Source: Bryopsis sp. KO-2023
Lineage: Eukaryota > Chlorophyta > Ulvophyceae > Bryopsidales > Bryopsidaceae
Direction of reading: 5' to 3'
Assembly: GCA_030272585.1 (NCBI GenBank)
Contig: BSYQ01000011.1
Location: 434,001 to 498,000 of the forward strand
DNA: 64,000 nt
Part shown: positions 10,601-20,999 of the stretch, in pieces
Layout: the number at the start of each line of letters is the position of its first letter
Position numbering within the stretch: position 1 is the stretch's first letter
Made by a program: the position numbers and the translations under genes
Notes under the pieces: generated by a model
Databases searched by the model: none
Seen by the model: the letters and a program-made list of their open reading frames with translations, nothing else
What the model was told of the DNA's origin: nothing

Positions 10601-12498
10601 GGAACTACCACATACTCCTGGAATAATTCGAACATCGGCCGAAACCAAGGGGCTGACGGCCACAAGGGCATCAACACAGTGGCGGTTACCTGAGGGAATG
10701 AGCGCAGCAGGTCCCCCAACTGCGAAAGCAGACGAATCGGTGGATGACACCACGCATGGCCCTGGTCCCAATCCAAGGCACTGAACGCCTCGTTCTCTGC
10801 CATCGGATCGCCCCATTCCGCATTGTAACGAAACACCACCTTGCTCCATTGCGACGCAAATCTGTCCAGATCGAACGGTCCCCACCATTGGTTGAACTGA
10901 TCCAACCACTTCCGATTTACCAAATAATCCTCCTCCGAAAGATTCGTTCTCGACAATTTGTCCGCCCACACATTCTCCTTCGAGGGAATCCACTCCGGTT
11001 GTAGAGCAATCTTTCGAGACTCCAAAATTCGATACAACAACCTGAGTGGTCCCATCAGCCTTGGGCTCCGCGTCGTCATCTTCAACAAGATTGATAACAC
11101 CACCTGTGAATCGGTTACCAGGCGAACTGTTCGATTCTCCAAGGTACCATGGAACGCGCGAATCGCTGCTTCCACTGCTCTCAACTCGAGCAAATTTATA
11201 TGCTCGCTCTTTTCGTCGTGCGACCAAATGCCCCTTGCTAGGACAGGAACGCTTCCCTTGGCCAATGGATCCACCAGGTGGGACCCCCAACCACTCATCG
11301 ACGCATCGGTATAAAGACTGATCGTCGCTGGGACCTTCCAATAGACCGACGATGTGTGACGCTCGTTCATCACACTCCACACTGCCAGATCCTCCTTCGT
11401 CTCTGACGACAATTCGATTAACGATGCCCAAGTCGCTCCCAGGGTCATATCCCAAAATAGGCTCCTGAGGTGGTATCTCGCCAACGGAATCGCCAGGCCC
11501 AAACTCTGACACCAACCTGCAAATCGCGCCAACCTTCTCTTTGGAACCTTCTTCATCTCTTTCAACAGTCGCGCCTCCCTGTGGATCCGAGCAATCTTTT
11601 CCGGCGGTGCAATCACCAGTCCCTGCGCTGTATCGATTATTAGGCCCAAATGACGAAAGTGCTGCACCGCCTTCCACTGACACTTTTTCTCCTTCCAGCG
11701 CAACTGTAAATCCACCAGTAGGCCTCGAATCAACTCCCCCAAATCGTTCGCTGCCCGCTCGCTGCTCATTGCTCCCGCAAAGTCGTCCAAATAGGGAGAT
11801 ATCGTTGGCGCTGGGTTGCTCATCCAATACCTCCTCAATCCTGGGGAGGTCGGACATTTCCACCTCGACATCCTGGGCGCTCTCAGAAAGGAAACCACTG
11901 CCCTCATCACCTTCGTGAAAATCGCTGGGGCATTCACGAACCCGAACATCAGAGCTGGGAACTCGTAAGTCACTCCCTCGATTGTCGCAGAAAAGAAGCG
12001 GACCTCCGACTCCCGAAACCTGATGTTGAAGTAAGCGTCCTCCAAGTCCCAGGCCACGATCCAATCCTGCGGTTGCAGACGAGGGAGAAAAGAACGGAGG
12101 GTCTCGTATTTTACCGATAATTTGCGGCAAAAGGAGTTCACAAACCGAAGATCGACGCACAACCTGTGGCCGACCACGACGTCGTCTACCTTCTTTTCTA
12201 CCAGGAAAGCGCGGGACACGTAATCCTTGCAACGCGCTTCCCTCATCGCCCCGCACCGTAAATACCGCTCCTTCAACTCGTTCCAAGCGCCTTTCAAGGC
12301 TACTGGAATACGCGAGTTGCCATGATGGAACTTCGGCGGCTCGGACGAAATCCAATTGGGAACCACTCCCTGGTTGAGCCACGATAGTACCGTCGGATTG
12401 GCTCCTATCTCGCGCCACGCCTTGAGAGCTCCCCGAATCCGGTTGAACCGAAAATTCCGAGAGTGCACTTTCCGAGTGGGTGCCCCCTGCACCATCAT
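10384..12498 (-). CDS. DIRS-type reverse transcriptase-RNase H
   Basis: Polyprotein of 704 residues that copies element RNA into DNA. The RT fingers/palm include SRAFLVEKK, HRLCVDLRFVN, WIVAWDLEDAYFNI and the catalytic YLDDF box near residue 230. RNase H follows with SLYTDASMSGWG, INLLELRAVEAA, VRLVTDSQVVLS and ENVWADKLSR, supplying the D-E-D-D residues. The C-terminal region (FDLDRFASQWSKVVFRYNAEW, WCHPPIRLL, VLMPLWPSAPWF) matches the extension typical of DIRS pol proteins. The frame is uninterrupted. An upstream ATG in another frame (about 12582) follows gag closely, so expression may use overlapping frames. The C-terminus overlaps the recombinase. Confidence 0.93.
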   Translation of the reverse strand: MMVQGAPTRKVHSRNFRFNRIRGALKAWREIGANPTVLSWLNQGVVPNWISSEPPKFHHGNSRIPVALKGAWNELKERYLRCGAMREARCKDYVSRAFLVEKKVDDVVVGHRLCVDLRFVNSFCRKLSVKYETLRSFLPRLQPQDWIVAWDLEDAYFNIRFRESEVRFFSATIEGVTYEFPALMFGFVNAPAIFTKVMRAVVSFLRAPRMSRWKCPTSPGLRRYWMSNPAPTISPYLDDFAGAMSSERAANDLGELIRGLLVDLQLRWKEKKCQWKAVQHFRHLGLIIDTAQGLVIAPPEKIARIHREARLLKEMKKVPKRRLARFAGWCQSLGLAIPLARYHLRSLFWDMTLGATWASLIELSSETKEDLAVWSVMNERHTSSVYWKVPATISLYTDASMSGWGSHLVDPLAKGSVPVLARGIWSHDEKSEHINLLELRAVEAAIRAFHGTLENRTVRLVTDSQVVLSILLKMTTRSPRLMGPLRLLYRILESRKIALQPEWIPSKENVWADKLSRTNLSEEDYLVNRKWLDQFNQWWGPFDLDRFASQWSKVVFRYNAEWGDPMAENEAFSALDWDQGHAWCHPPIRLLSQLGDLLRSFPQVTATVLMPLWPSAPWFRPMFELFQEYVVVPSWANPLLPPLGKEDELFPQGRWNVMVGVIRKTRCGFRSYGVNWRDASIGPTRRYLNLESCRMSNEESCLAT

Positions 12499-12601
12499 CT
12501 CCTGGCTTATCCTCCTGCACGCGCAACTTTCTCAATGCCTGAGCAATCTCCAGCGCCGCCTTAGAAGCCTTGGTTCTGCCCATGAGCTCCACCTCTATTA
12601 C

Positions 12602-13067
12602 CAGAGATAGGACTTTCCGGTTACGGTACCGTAAACCGTACCGTAACCCCACTCCGGTCACTTACGGTTACGGTAGTTACGGTCCGGACCGGAGTGGTTT
12701 TCGTGCTCGGAACCGGACCACCGTACCACTCCGTACTGCTCCGGTACCGGACCGTACCGACCGTAACCACCGTACCAACCGTAAACCGTAAATAGTAACC
12801 CCCGCAGGGTCCCGAGAACCCAAAGGAACCCAAGGGGATTCGAACCCACGACCTTACAGACTACAGCCTAACGCTTTAACACTGAACCACACTACTTCAC
12901 GATGATTTAGGGGCTACCGTAGCTATACCGTACCTGTTCCGTACCGTAAAAACAACATATTACTCCGGTTACGGTACGGAGTTACGGCCGTAATACGGAA
13001 CCGTAAACCGACCGTAACCGGACCGGACCGTAGCCGGACCAAAAATTTGGCCCAAGTCCTATCTCTG
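12602..13067 (-). mobile_element. hAT-type MITE, copy 2 (466 bp), inserted between gag and pol
   Basis: Same length and nearly the same sequence as 6603-7068, in the opposite orientation. It is flanked by TCTATTAC at 12594-12601 and 13068-13075. The insertion separates the gag 3' end from the pol start of the DIRS-like element and supplies a new stop for gag. The clean duplication and high identity point to recent movement. Confidence 0.95.
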
Positions 13068-13847
13068 TCTATTACCCAAAGGCTGAAGGTTGGGGTTCGC
13101 TCGACCTCTGCCTCGCTGCGAAAACTGACGACCACCAAAACGACCGCCAGAAAAACCTCCTGAGGAATCTCCTCTGAACCCGCCGCTCCGCGACGAGCCC
13201 TCTGCTTGTCTTTTAAAAACTGCTTTCTGCTGTTGGTCCCTCAGGGACTTCAACGTAGCCTGCGCAGTGTCTCCGACAAAACGCCCTGACGATGCTGCTA
13301 ATTTAACCGACGTGGACACCGCCCGAAAAGCCTCCGACAAAGGCGTGTTCACGTGTGCTGCGTGCAAACGGTGTACTTCCAACGTATTGGCTGCCAACTC
13401 CAAAATCGGCGCGAACGAAGATACAAAAGGTTCCAAAGCCTTCTTTACTGCAGCCCCTTGATCCGAATGCGCCGCAAATTGAGCAAACAGGACAAACCAA
13501 TCAAAAGCAAACGCCACTACAGGCGCCCACGAACTAAACTCAGCAAAGAACCCAGAACGCACACCAAGAGCAGCACCCACGCGAGCACCCGCTGCTGTGT
13601 CCAACACGTCGAAATAATGGCCAAAAATGGCCGCCGCTGGTACCTCTACTGGATTTAGCGCCGCCCGTGGCGGGTCACTGCCTGGAGCAAGACACAGCTC
13701 CTCCAAACTTTCAGCGATCTCCGCCGACCCAGCAAATTTCTTCAGAATCCCGTCCAAACGAGACTGCGGGGAACTCTGCTCTCCTGACGCTCTCAACAAA
13801 TCCAGTTGTGCTTGTAACGCAGCAATCTTTTCCTCGACAGTCGGCAT
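13059..13847 (-). CDS. DIRS-type gag-like protein
   Basis: Likely structural/nucleic-acid-binding protein of the element. ATG at 13847 starts MPTVEEKIAALQAQLDLLRASGEQ, a short coiled coil. A helical Ala-rich core follows, then a Gly/Arg-rich tail (GFSGGRFGGRQFSQRGRGR) likely to bind nucleic acid in place of a zinc knuckle. The last residues and the stop come from the inserted MITE. In the uninterrupted element the frame would end a few codons further on, overlapping the pol start. Confidence 0.75.
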   Translation of the reverse strand: MPTVEEKIAALQAQLDLLRASGEQSSPQSRLDGILKKFAGSAEIAESLEELCLAPGSDPPRAALNPVEVPAAAIFGHYFDVLDTAAGARVGAALGVRSGFFAEFSSWAPVVAFAFDWFVLFAQFAAHSDQGAAVKKALEPFVSSFAPILELAANTLEVHRLHAAHVNTPLSEAFRAVSTSVKLAASSGRFVGDTAQATLKSLRDQQQKAVFKRQAEGSSRSGGFRGDSSGGFSGGRFGGRQFSQRGRGRANPNLQPLGNRQR

Positions 13848-13953
13848 CAAAAAAAAAAAGGACCAACAATACAGGGACAAGCCCCACGCTGGCTGAGCCA
13901 GGAATGGTTCGAAACGGTGCACTTCAGGTGCCCGTGAGGGTAAAGATAAAGCA

Positions 13954-14119
13954 GAAAAACCGAGTAAAGAAAGACCAACTGAGTGAGCTTAAGAACCCAA
14001 ACTACTGAGATCCAAAACTCCAAAAGGTACCCCTACAGACCACCTCAGCAATTAGTCCTTTCAATCGTCCCACCCTAAAACTCCGCAAAAGGAACCGCGC
14101 TTCCTGCGGAACCGTAAAT
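13954..14119. repeat. split direct repeat A1 (terminal)
   Basis: 166 bp, paired with 7311-7476. It marks the right edge of the DIRS-like element; unrelated sequence (CAATCGATCC) follows at once. Confidence 0.88.
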
Positions 14120-14306
14120 CAATCGATCCTCTCACTACTACCTCGTACCACGTCTAACCTCCCACGTTCATGTCTGACAATCGTCCCAACAGCAGAAAAC
14201 AACACGTCGGCATGCGATCTTGGAAGGTTCAATACAAAACGCATCTTGTCAACGCCTCTTCGGGTTTGGCACCAAAGTTTGATTCGGGGACGAAGCAGTA
14301 TTGACC

Positions 14307-14776
14307 ATGGCGTGGAAGGGAGGCTGCTGCGGGGCATGTGCGGTGGGAATCCGTTCATTCTTTTCTCTGATCGCGGCAGAGGGCACGCTGGCCAGAAGCG
14401 CTAAAGTTGCTCTGATCGTGGGAACGATCCTTACCCTAATAAATCAAGGTGGAGGGGATCGACTGCTGTTGGAATCGCGGAAGCTTTGCGATTGAAATTG
14501 ATGGTTTTAACAGGCGACTGTGATTTTCTAGGCGGCGCCATTTGTCAAGGTATTCCGCCAGTTTGGTGGAAGGTCGTTTTGACATACGCGGTTCCGTACA
14601 TCGTTTCTACGCATGGATCCGTCTCTGCGAGACTATCCAAATCTGCGCACGTTCAAACCGCGGCGCCGCCGCCGATGCACGGCGGCACAGGTGTCCAAAC
14701 TCCAAAAATCGAGCAGTCCCGGGGGAAGATCGATCCGTCCCTCGCGGATGGCGGGGTAACAGCCGCGATCGTGTGA
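14307..14776 (+). CDS. NrtS-like nitrate/nitrite transporter
   Basis: Small membrane protein of 128 residues resembling cyanobacterial/bacterial NrtS, a nitrate/nitrite carrier. Exons are 14307-14448 and 14532-14776, joined in phase 1 (donor GTGGAG, acceptor TTTTCTAG). Two hydrophobic helices carry the family signature: ARSAKVALIVGTILTLINQG (about 30-49) and WWKVVLTYAVPYIVSTHGSVSA (about 60-80). A polar tail of about 45 residues, not usual in NrtS, follows. The N-terminus is Cys/Gly-rich (MAWKGGCCGACAVG). The intron shows it is a host gene, not contamination. It lies 190 bp from the edge of the DIRS-like element. Family call is good; transport is inferred and plastid or plasma membrane location is unknown. 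Confidence 0.8.
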
Positions 14777-17653
14777 AATTCTCTCTGCCAGTAGGGGGTG
14801 GTTGTGCTGGGAAATGACTAATGATAGGATAACAGGCCCGATCGTGTGAAATTTCCTCATGCTGGGAAAAATGAATGTTGTTGGTTTTGTTTTTTTTTGT
14901 TGGGCTGGAAAACGAATGTTATTTTTTTTTACGAAGTGTGATTTGAAAAAACAAAAAACGGGCATACAATGAAGAGCAGGGAGGGATTTGGGCAATTGCA
15001 ATTGGAAAGGTTCCGTTCGTTTTCGTTTTCGTTTTCTTTTCCGTGTTCGAGAGTCCCAATTCTGAAGGGTCGGGCTTGATACGGGTCAAGCCACATCACG
15101 GGCAAGGCAGTAGCAGACTGTGTTCTATAAATGACACTGTTTTCGCTAAAAATCGTGTTCTGTTTGTTTTTTTTCGAAGTGGACGGGATGATCAACCCAG
15201 TCGGCGCACTGTGACATAATGTATCTCCTTGTTCAAAAAAACCTTATGTAAACAAAGAACGGTTGTTTGAGATACAAACAACCGTTTGTATCTTGTGAAT
15301 GAAGTTCGTTGCGTTACAGTGTTTCAATGTTTCAAACGACACGGATGGGACCGTTATTGAGTGAAGAGCTGGTTGGTTCGTACGGATCAGCCTCGACCAA
15401 TCAGAATCCAATCAACACAAGTGCCAGGTTTCCAGAAGACTGAACACTGAACCAGGGCAAAGTTCGAACAAACAAATTCCGCTGCTGGGCTGGTCTTCCA
15501 GCAATACTGAGGTTCTGCTCCACACTCATCTGATCAAGTCTGTGTTGAAATGCCTCCATTGTGCCCAATTCTTTTGAGGTTGAGATGTCAAGACTGGAGC
15601 CTGGTCTGGAGGAAGAGTTGCCCTGACTGTCGAGGAAAGTCCAAACTGATCCGAATTTCTGGCAGCCCCTTTTCCAATGAACAATGGTGGTCGTGAGGGG
15701 GTGGCTTCAGGCGATAATAGCAATATCGTGGAGCCAGGGTCATTGGTGACTTTTTATAGTAGTTTGATTGGGAAGTGTCAAACAACCATCGAATTCCATA
15801 TTGTGAAGGGGTCACAGGATTTCAGGGGTGAGTGAGATTGAATGGTCGAAATAATAGGGAAAACTGATTACCTGCCCAACATTCTCTAATGCCAGACCAT
15901 CTTAATGTCACTGATCGTTATTTTCAAACATTAATCAGCCCCAAGCCTTGGAATGGCGCACGCCAACAACAAAGAATCCCACCACATCAGTACTAAGGCA
16001 CCAGTTGCTCATTTGGAGAGAACTCCTTGGCCAAAAAAGGGATGGCAGAGAAAAACGTACCTGTTTGCTCCAAGAGGGAGAAAAGAGAGGTTGGTCAAAA
16101 CGGTCTTTCCCTCACAGGCGGTCCCTCAACCTCTGGACTTAACTTTATGCGACCTTCTGGAACGCCGACTGCTCCGGGTGTTTCCCTTTTATGTGGATAA
16201 TCCAAGAAAACAATCGACCATACCACAGAACAACCAACAGATATAAATCAGTGTTGTTTTCCAAACATTGCAAGTCGTATCATTGAATTCGGGGACACAT
16301 TGTCATTTTCTGGGGCCACAACAACATGAAACATGCAACTTTAGGGCCACTTTTGGGCCAGCGAAATTGAAAAAAACATAACTGCCTTGCTGTCCCTTGT
16401 GTAGGGATCTTGTCAGTTCATTTGGATTTTGGAGATGTAGTGGGGAAGCATGAACTTTGAGGGATCATATTCCCATGTGTTTGCAAATCCCATGTCCGCA
16501 TCTTCCCCCTGTTCGCAAAAGTGCGACACACACACATTTCCTTGCCTGGCCAGTTTCTGTCACGTGGCGTCCGAGCACAGAGAAACATGACGCAAGCGTC
16601 CGAACAGAGGCGAGCACGCTGCCGAGGCGAGCCCGAGCAATACAAGCGGATGCAGTTTTTTTACAGACTTTCGATACCGTGTGCTTCCCCCACCAGCAGA
16701 ATGCTCGATCCTGTGTAGTTACCGGCAAAGTCGTGGATCCGCTATTATGAGTGCGAAGATTCGATACCTTCCTTAGGTCGCAATAATAGTGGGTGGGGAT
16801 TTGAGAAAGGGAAGAAAGGTGGAGTTCTTTTCCTGGACACTGAGGACCGATATTCTTTCCGCTCAATTGATGAAAGAAACCCGACCTCTTTAACTATCTT
16901 TATTGAGATGCGTTATTACGACCCAAGAGCCGCCCCCCAGAATACTTTCTTGTTCTGATCCAGCGCTTCGACACACGTACGCTTGCCCAGTGAAAAATGC
17001 CAGGCACTCTTCTTCCTGTAGGAACTACGCAAGATCTACTTTTCTGTGGGGAAAAACTTCCGTTTGAACTGCCTACTCTATTCCGCGCTCGACACTGTTC
17101 CGGCGCCACCACTTCTCGCGCTCCGATGCGTTCCCAGAACAGAAGCACACGCACGCAACATGAGCTCTCTGCACAGGCGTTCTCACGCCGTGACCTGTTC
17201 CTGACAGGAATGGCCAGACGATGAGTCAAAGATTTCATCTGAATTTCTGGATGTATGTCGCATTTTACGTTTTTGGGACGCCGTGCGACCAGGAGGAATG
17301 CATGCGTGGGGGTTGGGAACATGGGAGTTTCGGACACGAGGTAATCCCCGCGCGCTCCCATCATCCATCTTCTACATGTATGCATAGCCGACTCCTCTCA
17401 CGTTTTCCTTCCTGGCAAACGATCGACCACAGGATCCCATTATGGATTTTCCGATAACGCGGCCACGCTGTAGAACTAATGCAGATTTGGTCGATTGCTC
17501 CCGCCACCATCAGCACGATCAATCACCATGTGCATGGTGCCATCCCCATCCGAATCCTCATGGGCTGATTCTGGCAGAAGTTTGGGGGTACAAATATGAT
17601 GCTGTTCTCCTCGTATGGAAAGCTCCTTCTCCACTTGCTTGCTTCTTGCTACA
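14777..17653. other. intergenic, no supported gene
   Basis: Mixed sequence with one inverted repeat (arms AACGGTTGTTTG and CAAACAACCGTT at 15258-15286). No domain and no phase-consistent exons were found on either strand. Confidence 0.5.
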
Positions 17654-18618
17654 ATGGCTTTCAAATCTGTTCTTGCCATCGCTTGCGCCCTGGCTGCGCT
17701 CGCCGTCTGTGCCGGTGAGAGGATTGGTTCGGCTGCATCTGATCACAACTTCTCCCCCTGATTAGTGGACGTTTGGTGTTAGATAGTAACAGAGGCGTGT
17801 GAAGCTATCGTTTTAGTTTCGTGTGACTACGATACCTTCCAGGTGCGGGTGACCTCCCAGCGTGCGACTTCTTCAAGATCCCAAAGGGATACCTCGAGGC
17901 GTCCAACGGAGGTGCTGGTAACCTCAAGTGCACCAGGTGGGGAAGCTTGGACGAAGCCAAGGCAGAGTGTCTGTCAGCCAAAGGTTGCGATGGGTTCTCT
18001 TTCGGTCCAAGTGGATCTGGTTTCAGCGGCTGCTTGAAAAAGAACCGCGCGGCTGGCTACAACAGCAACGCAGCCTACAGTGGTTACCACAAGAACGTGA
18101 TGGGTTGCTGTGGTGGTGACGACTATACTCTCCAGAACGGTGCAGTATGCTCCCCTTCCGTAGCAGTGGAGAAGTTGGTGAGTCAGGGCAAGCCGGTCAA
18201 GCAGTCATCGGTGGACTTCGGAGGTTTCCCACAGCGGGCAGTGGATGGTTCGACGAATCCCAAGTACGGCTCGGGCTCCTGTACTCACACGAAGAAGCAG
18301 AGGAACCCTTGGTGGCAGGTCGACCTGGGTGCCACCTACCAGATCACGAAAGTCGTCATCACCAACCGTGGCGACTGCTGCTCGGATCGCCTCCATAACT
18401 TCGAGATCCGTATCGGTAGCAAGAGCAACTCGAACCTGAACGCGTGGTGTGCCTCGGGACAAAAGATGGGTCCAGGAGAAACCAGAGCTTACTCGTGCCC
18501 AATGGTGGGTCGTCACGTGAACATCAAGATCTGGGATGTCGAGTTCTTGACTCTCTGCGAGGTCCAGGTCTTCGCCAAGGTCGCTGGCTCCTCCGAGACC
18601 TACAGGATGCTCGTCTGA
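17654..18618 (+). CDS. secreted F5/8 type C (fucolectin-type) lectin, copy 2
   Basis: Paralogue of the lectin at 4032, with 278 residues. Exons are 17654-17714 and 17843-18618; the phase-1 intron is in the same place and its last bases (GTGTGACTAC...CCTTCCAG) also match copy 1. Exon 1 codes for the signal peptide (MAFKSVLAIACALAALAVCAG). The Cys-rich module and F5/8C domain are conserved: SCTHT, NPWWQVDLGATYQITKV, NRGDCCSDRLHNFEI, LTLCEVQV. The second exon has the same length (776 bp) as in copy 1. Differences cluster in the loop after GKPV and around SKSNSNLNAWCASG, near the ligand face in this family. Confidence 0.88.
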
Positions 18619-20999
18619 GTGCATGCGCTTGCGTGAGCGTGCAAAGCGTAACGTATCTGAATCAAGTTTTTGTCCTCCGATGGTGCCACACCATTGGGTC
18701 GTAATTTGATGAGCAAGAGGAACTCGGAGTAGAGTCCAGTCCCGACTTGCCTTTGGATCAATCAATGGATTTTGGAGGAGAAATTTCGGGATTTTATGAA
18801 ATGGTTATGATTTTGATATCTTTGATGAACTGTCTTGAGAGAATTATTTTTTTTGTTGATTCTTTTTTTTCCTTTTTTTAATTTGACTTCTTTTTGAACA
18901 AATCGAGTATGGCTGATTTCATTTGCATCATCTTTGAACAAATACTGAAACGAATGGGACAGTTTGAATGCATCAGTTATGGATATAACAACATATACAA
19001 CAAGCCTCCCAACCACTCATACAATATCACATTGTTACCTCTGCCATACATCGAATATTGTATCAAAGCTTACAGAAAAACCTAGATACAACCACGAAGA
19101 AGACTATATCCTTGCTGCCAGGATCTGATCTGTACTATAAACAATCTCATTCAGTTGAGTCTGTCACAACAACATATACATATTCCATCGTAATAAATCA
19201 CTTCCGCCTTAACTTTGTCAGGAAAAATCTGTACTTTGGCACATTAGTGAAATGATTGATTCTGGAAATCGCCATGAAATAGAAACTTGCATTATGCAAT
19301 TTCATACAAGGAAAAATGCGTACAGTGGAATGAAAAAACGCCTCAAATCGTTGGAGGGGGAAAAAGTAGTGAGAAGTTGCTCAACGAAATCTGCAGTTTG
19401 AAATAGAGAAGGGGTGGTTTCCTGACAGCTGTCTAAATAATCATTGCTACAAAACACACCTCCACAAATCCACTTCATTTCACTTCATAAAATACAAGAA
19501 ACTTACGAATTTAATACTATTTCACACGTTTCCAGTTAACAAGAAAATTTCGTGGGCTGTAACGCTTGCTGTGCGTTTTCTGCCTTCCTACGAAATGCTG
19601 TGAGTAGAATGAATGCATCCATTTCACAGATCCGCTTGCCAACCAAACATCGTCTCGCAAGATGCTGGGTTCTTTCTCTGGGAAAAAACCTCAGTCAAGT
19701 TGGAGTTTGCCCTGGCAATTGTTACTATTCTATGGAAATAATCAAAGGGGTTAAAACCTCATTGGAATTGTGTTTTTCCGTAACTGGGTTTGTGGGTTCA
19801 GACCACATTATTCTTTTCCTGCCCTTGCTTGTCTGACTCATTTCTTTCAGTTTTTCATTGTCAACACTGATGCAGCCTGGGAAATCCACGACAGTTGAAG
19901 AAGGGGGTAGTGGACTTAAAAACAAAAAAAAAGAGATTATTGAGTGCATTAAGAGGTGAACAATGTCACAATCTTCAAGGAATATATCAAAAAAAAAAGA
20001 AAAAAAAAACAAATAACAAAAAAAAAAACAATCCTACTATGGTGCTGTTGGAAATTTAGGTCAAGACAGATATGTAACCCAGAGAACATGCAATACGAAC
20101 GATTCGAGGTGAAAAAACTTGAAAAAAGACACCATTTAATTCTGAGGTCGAAGGTCCAATCGAAACATCTATTTGTACATTCCTAACCCCCCCTTCCCCA
20201 AACTCAACGCTTTCCCCCCTTCCCCAAAATGGATATGCAACTTTCCCTAATAATAACAGTCGCCAGGTGAGGTGATAGAAACCAAAAAAATATAGAGGGG
20301 CAAAAAAACGAATAAAAATTATCTCCAAAATTCCTGTTCCTGTTAATTTTTCCTTAATTTTTTTTTCCACTAAAATACCCCTAAAACCCGACAAATAGAG
20401 AAACAAAAATTCATTAAAGAAATTGCTGGAGTCGAAAAAAAAATCTCCAGCCCTCAAAACTGAAGAACGTGGAATCAATCAATTTCTTGTAGTGCATGTG
20501 GTTTTCTTTCTTCCCTTTTCTTTTCTTTTCTTTTATGGACCCCCCCACAGGTTTTCCTCTCTTTAAGACGGAATACAGAAATTCCGCCAGTTTCTTTTCC
20601 CCCATGGAAAAATCATATTCTTAGAACCCCCCTCAACAATTTTGTAATTCCCCCCCAATTTCTCAACAACAGGCAATCCAGAAGAATCTTCTTCCATATC
20701 CATCTTAAAATAAAAAAAAAAGGTAAATGCATGTCCATCTACTTGCCCATTTTTTGTCCTCTCTCTCCAACAAAGCGATTTGAGAAGCAAAATATACACA
20801 ACAGCCGGACCAAAATTTCACCCTCTTCCATCCATACCTGTCTATGTTGCCCAAAATTTTGTTTTCTTTTTTTTTTGCCTACTGTGTTTTTTTTTCCAGA
20901 GAAATTCGTCCAAATTTCTTTTTTTTGGGCAATAAGGAAATATGAGTTGCGGTTTTCTTCTTGTTCTTTTTCATTTCCTCTTTTTTTTTTTTTTTTCCC
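18619..20999. other. AT-rich intergenic, no supported gene
   Basis: Many A and T runs and no recognisable protein. It ends at the stop codon of the MGDG synthase gene on the minus strand. Confidence 0.5.

Larger units (their letters stand above)
7077..14119 (-). mobile_element. DIRS-like tyrosine-recombinase retrotransposon with nested insertions
   Basis: Reading on the minus strand: repeat A1 (14119-13954), gag, RT-RNase H, tyrosine recombinase, repeat B1 (7571-7477), repeat A2 (7476-7311), a ~140-bp spacer, then repeat B2 (7170-7076). A copies are both 166 bp and B copies both 95 bp, and B1 abuts A2 directly. This is the split-direct-repeat layout of PAT/Ngaro-type DIRS elements, which integrate through a recombinase instead of a DDE integrase. 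No target duplication is seen. A TRIM-type LTR element (7632-9169) and a hAT MITE (12602-13067) are inserted in it. Without them the element would be about 5.0 kb. Confidence 0.88.

Noticed and set aside
9752..12661. A 969-codon minus-strand ORF taken as one protein
   Set aside because: Most of its middle is an out-of-frame reading of the RT-RNase H region. Only its last ~280 codons (recombinase) and perhaps its first few are likely to be real.
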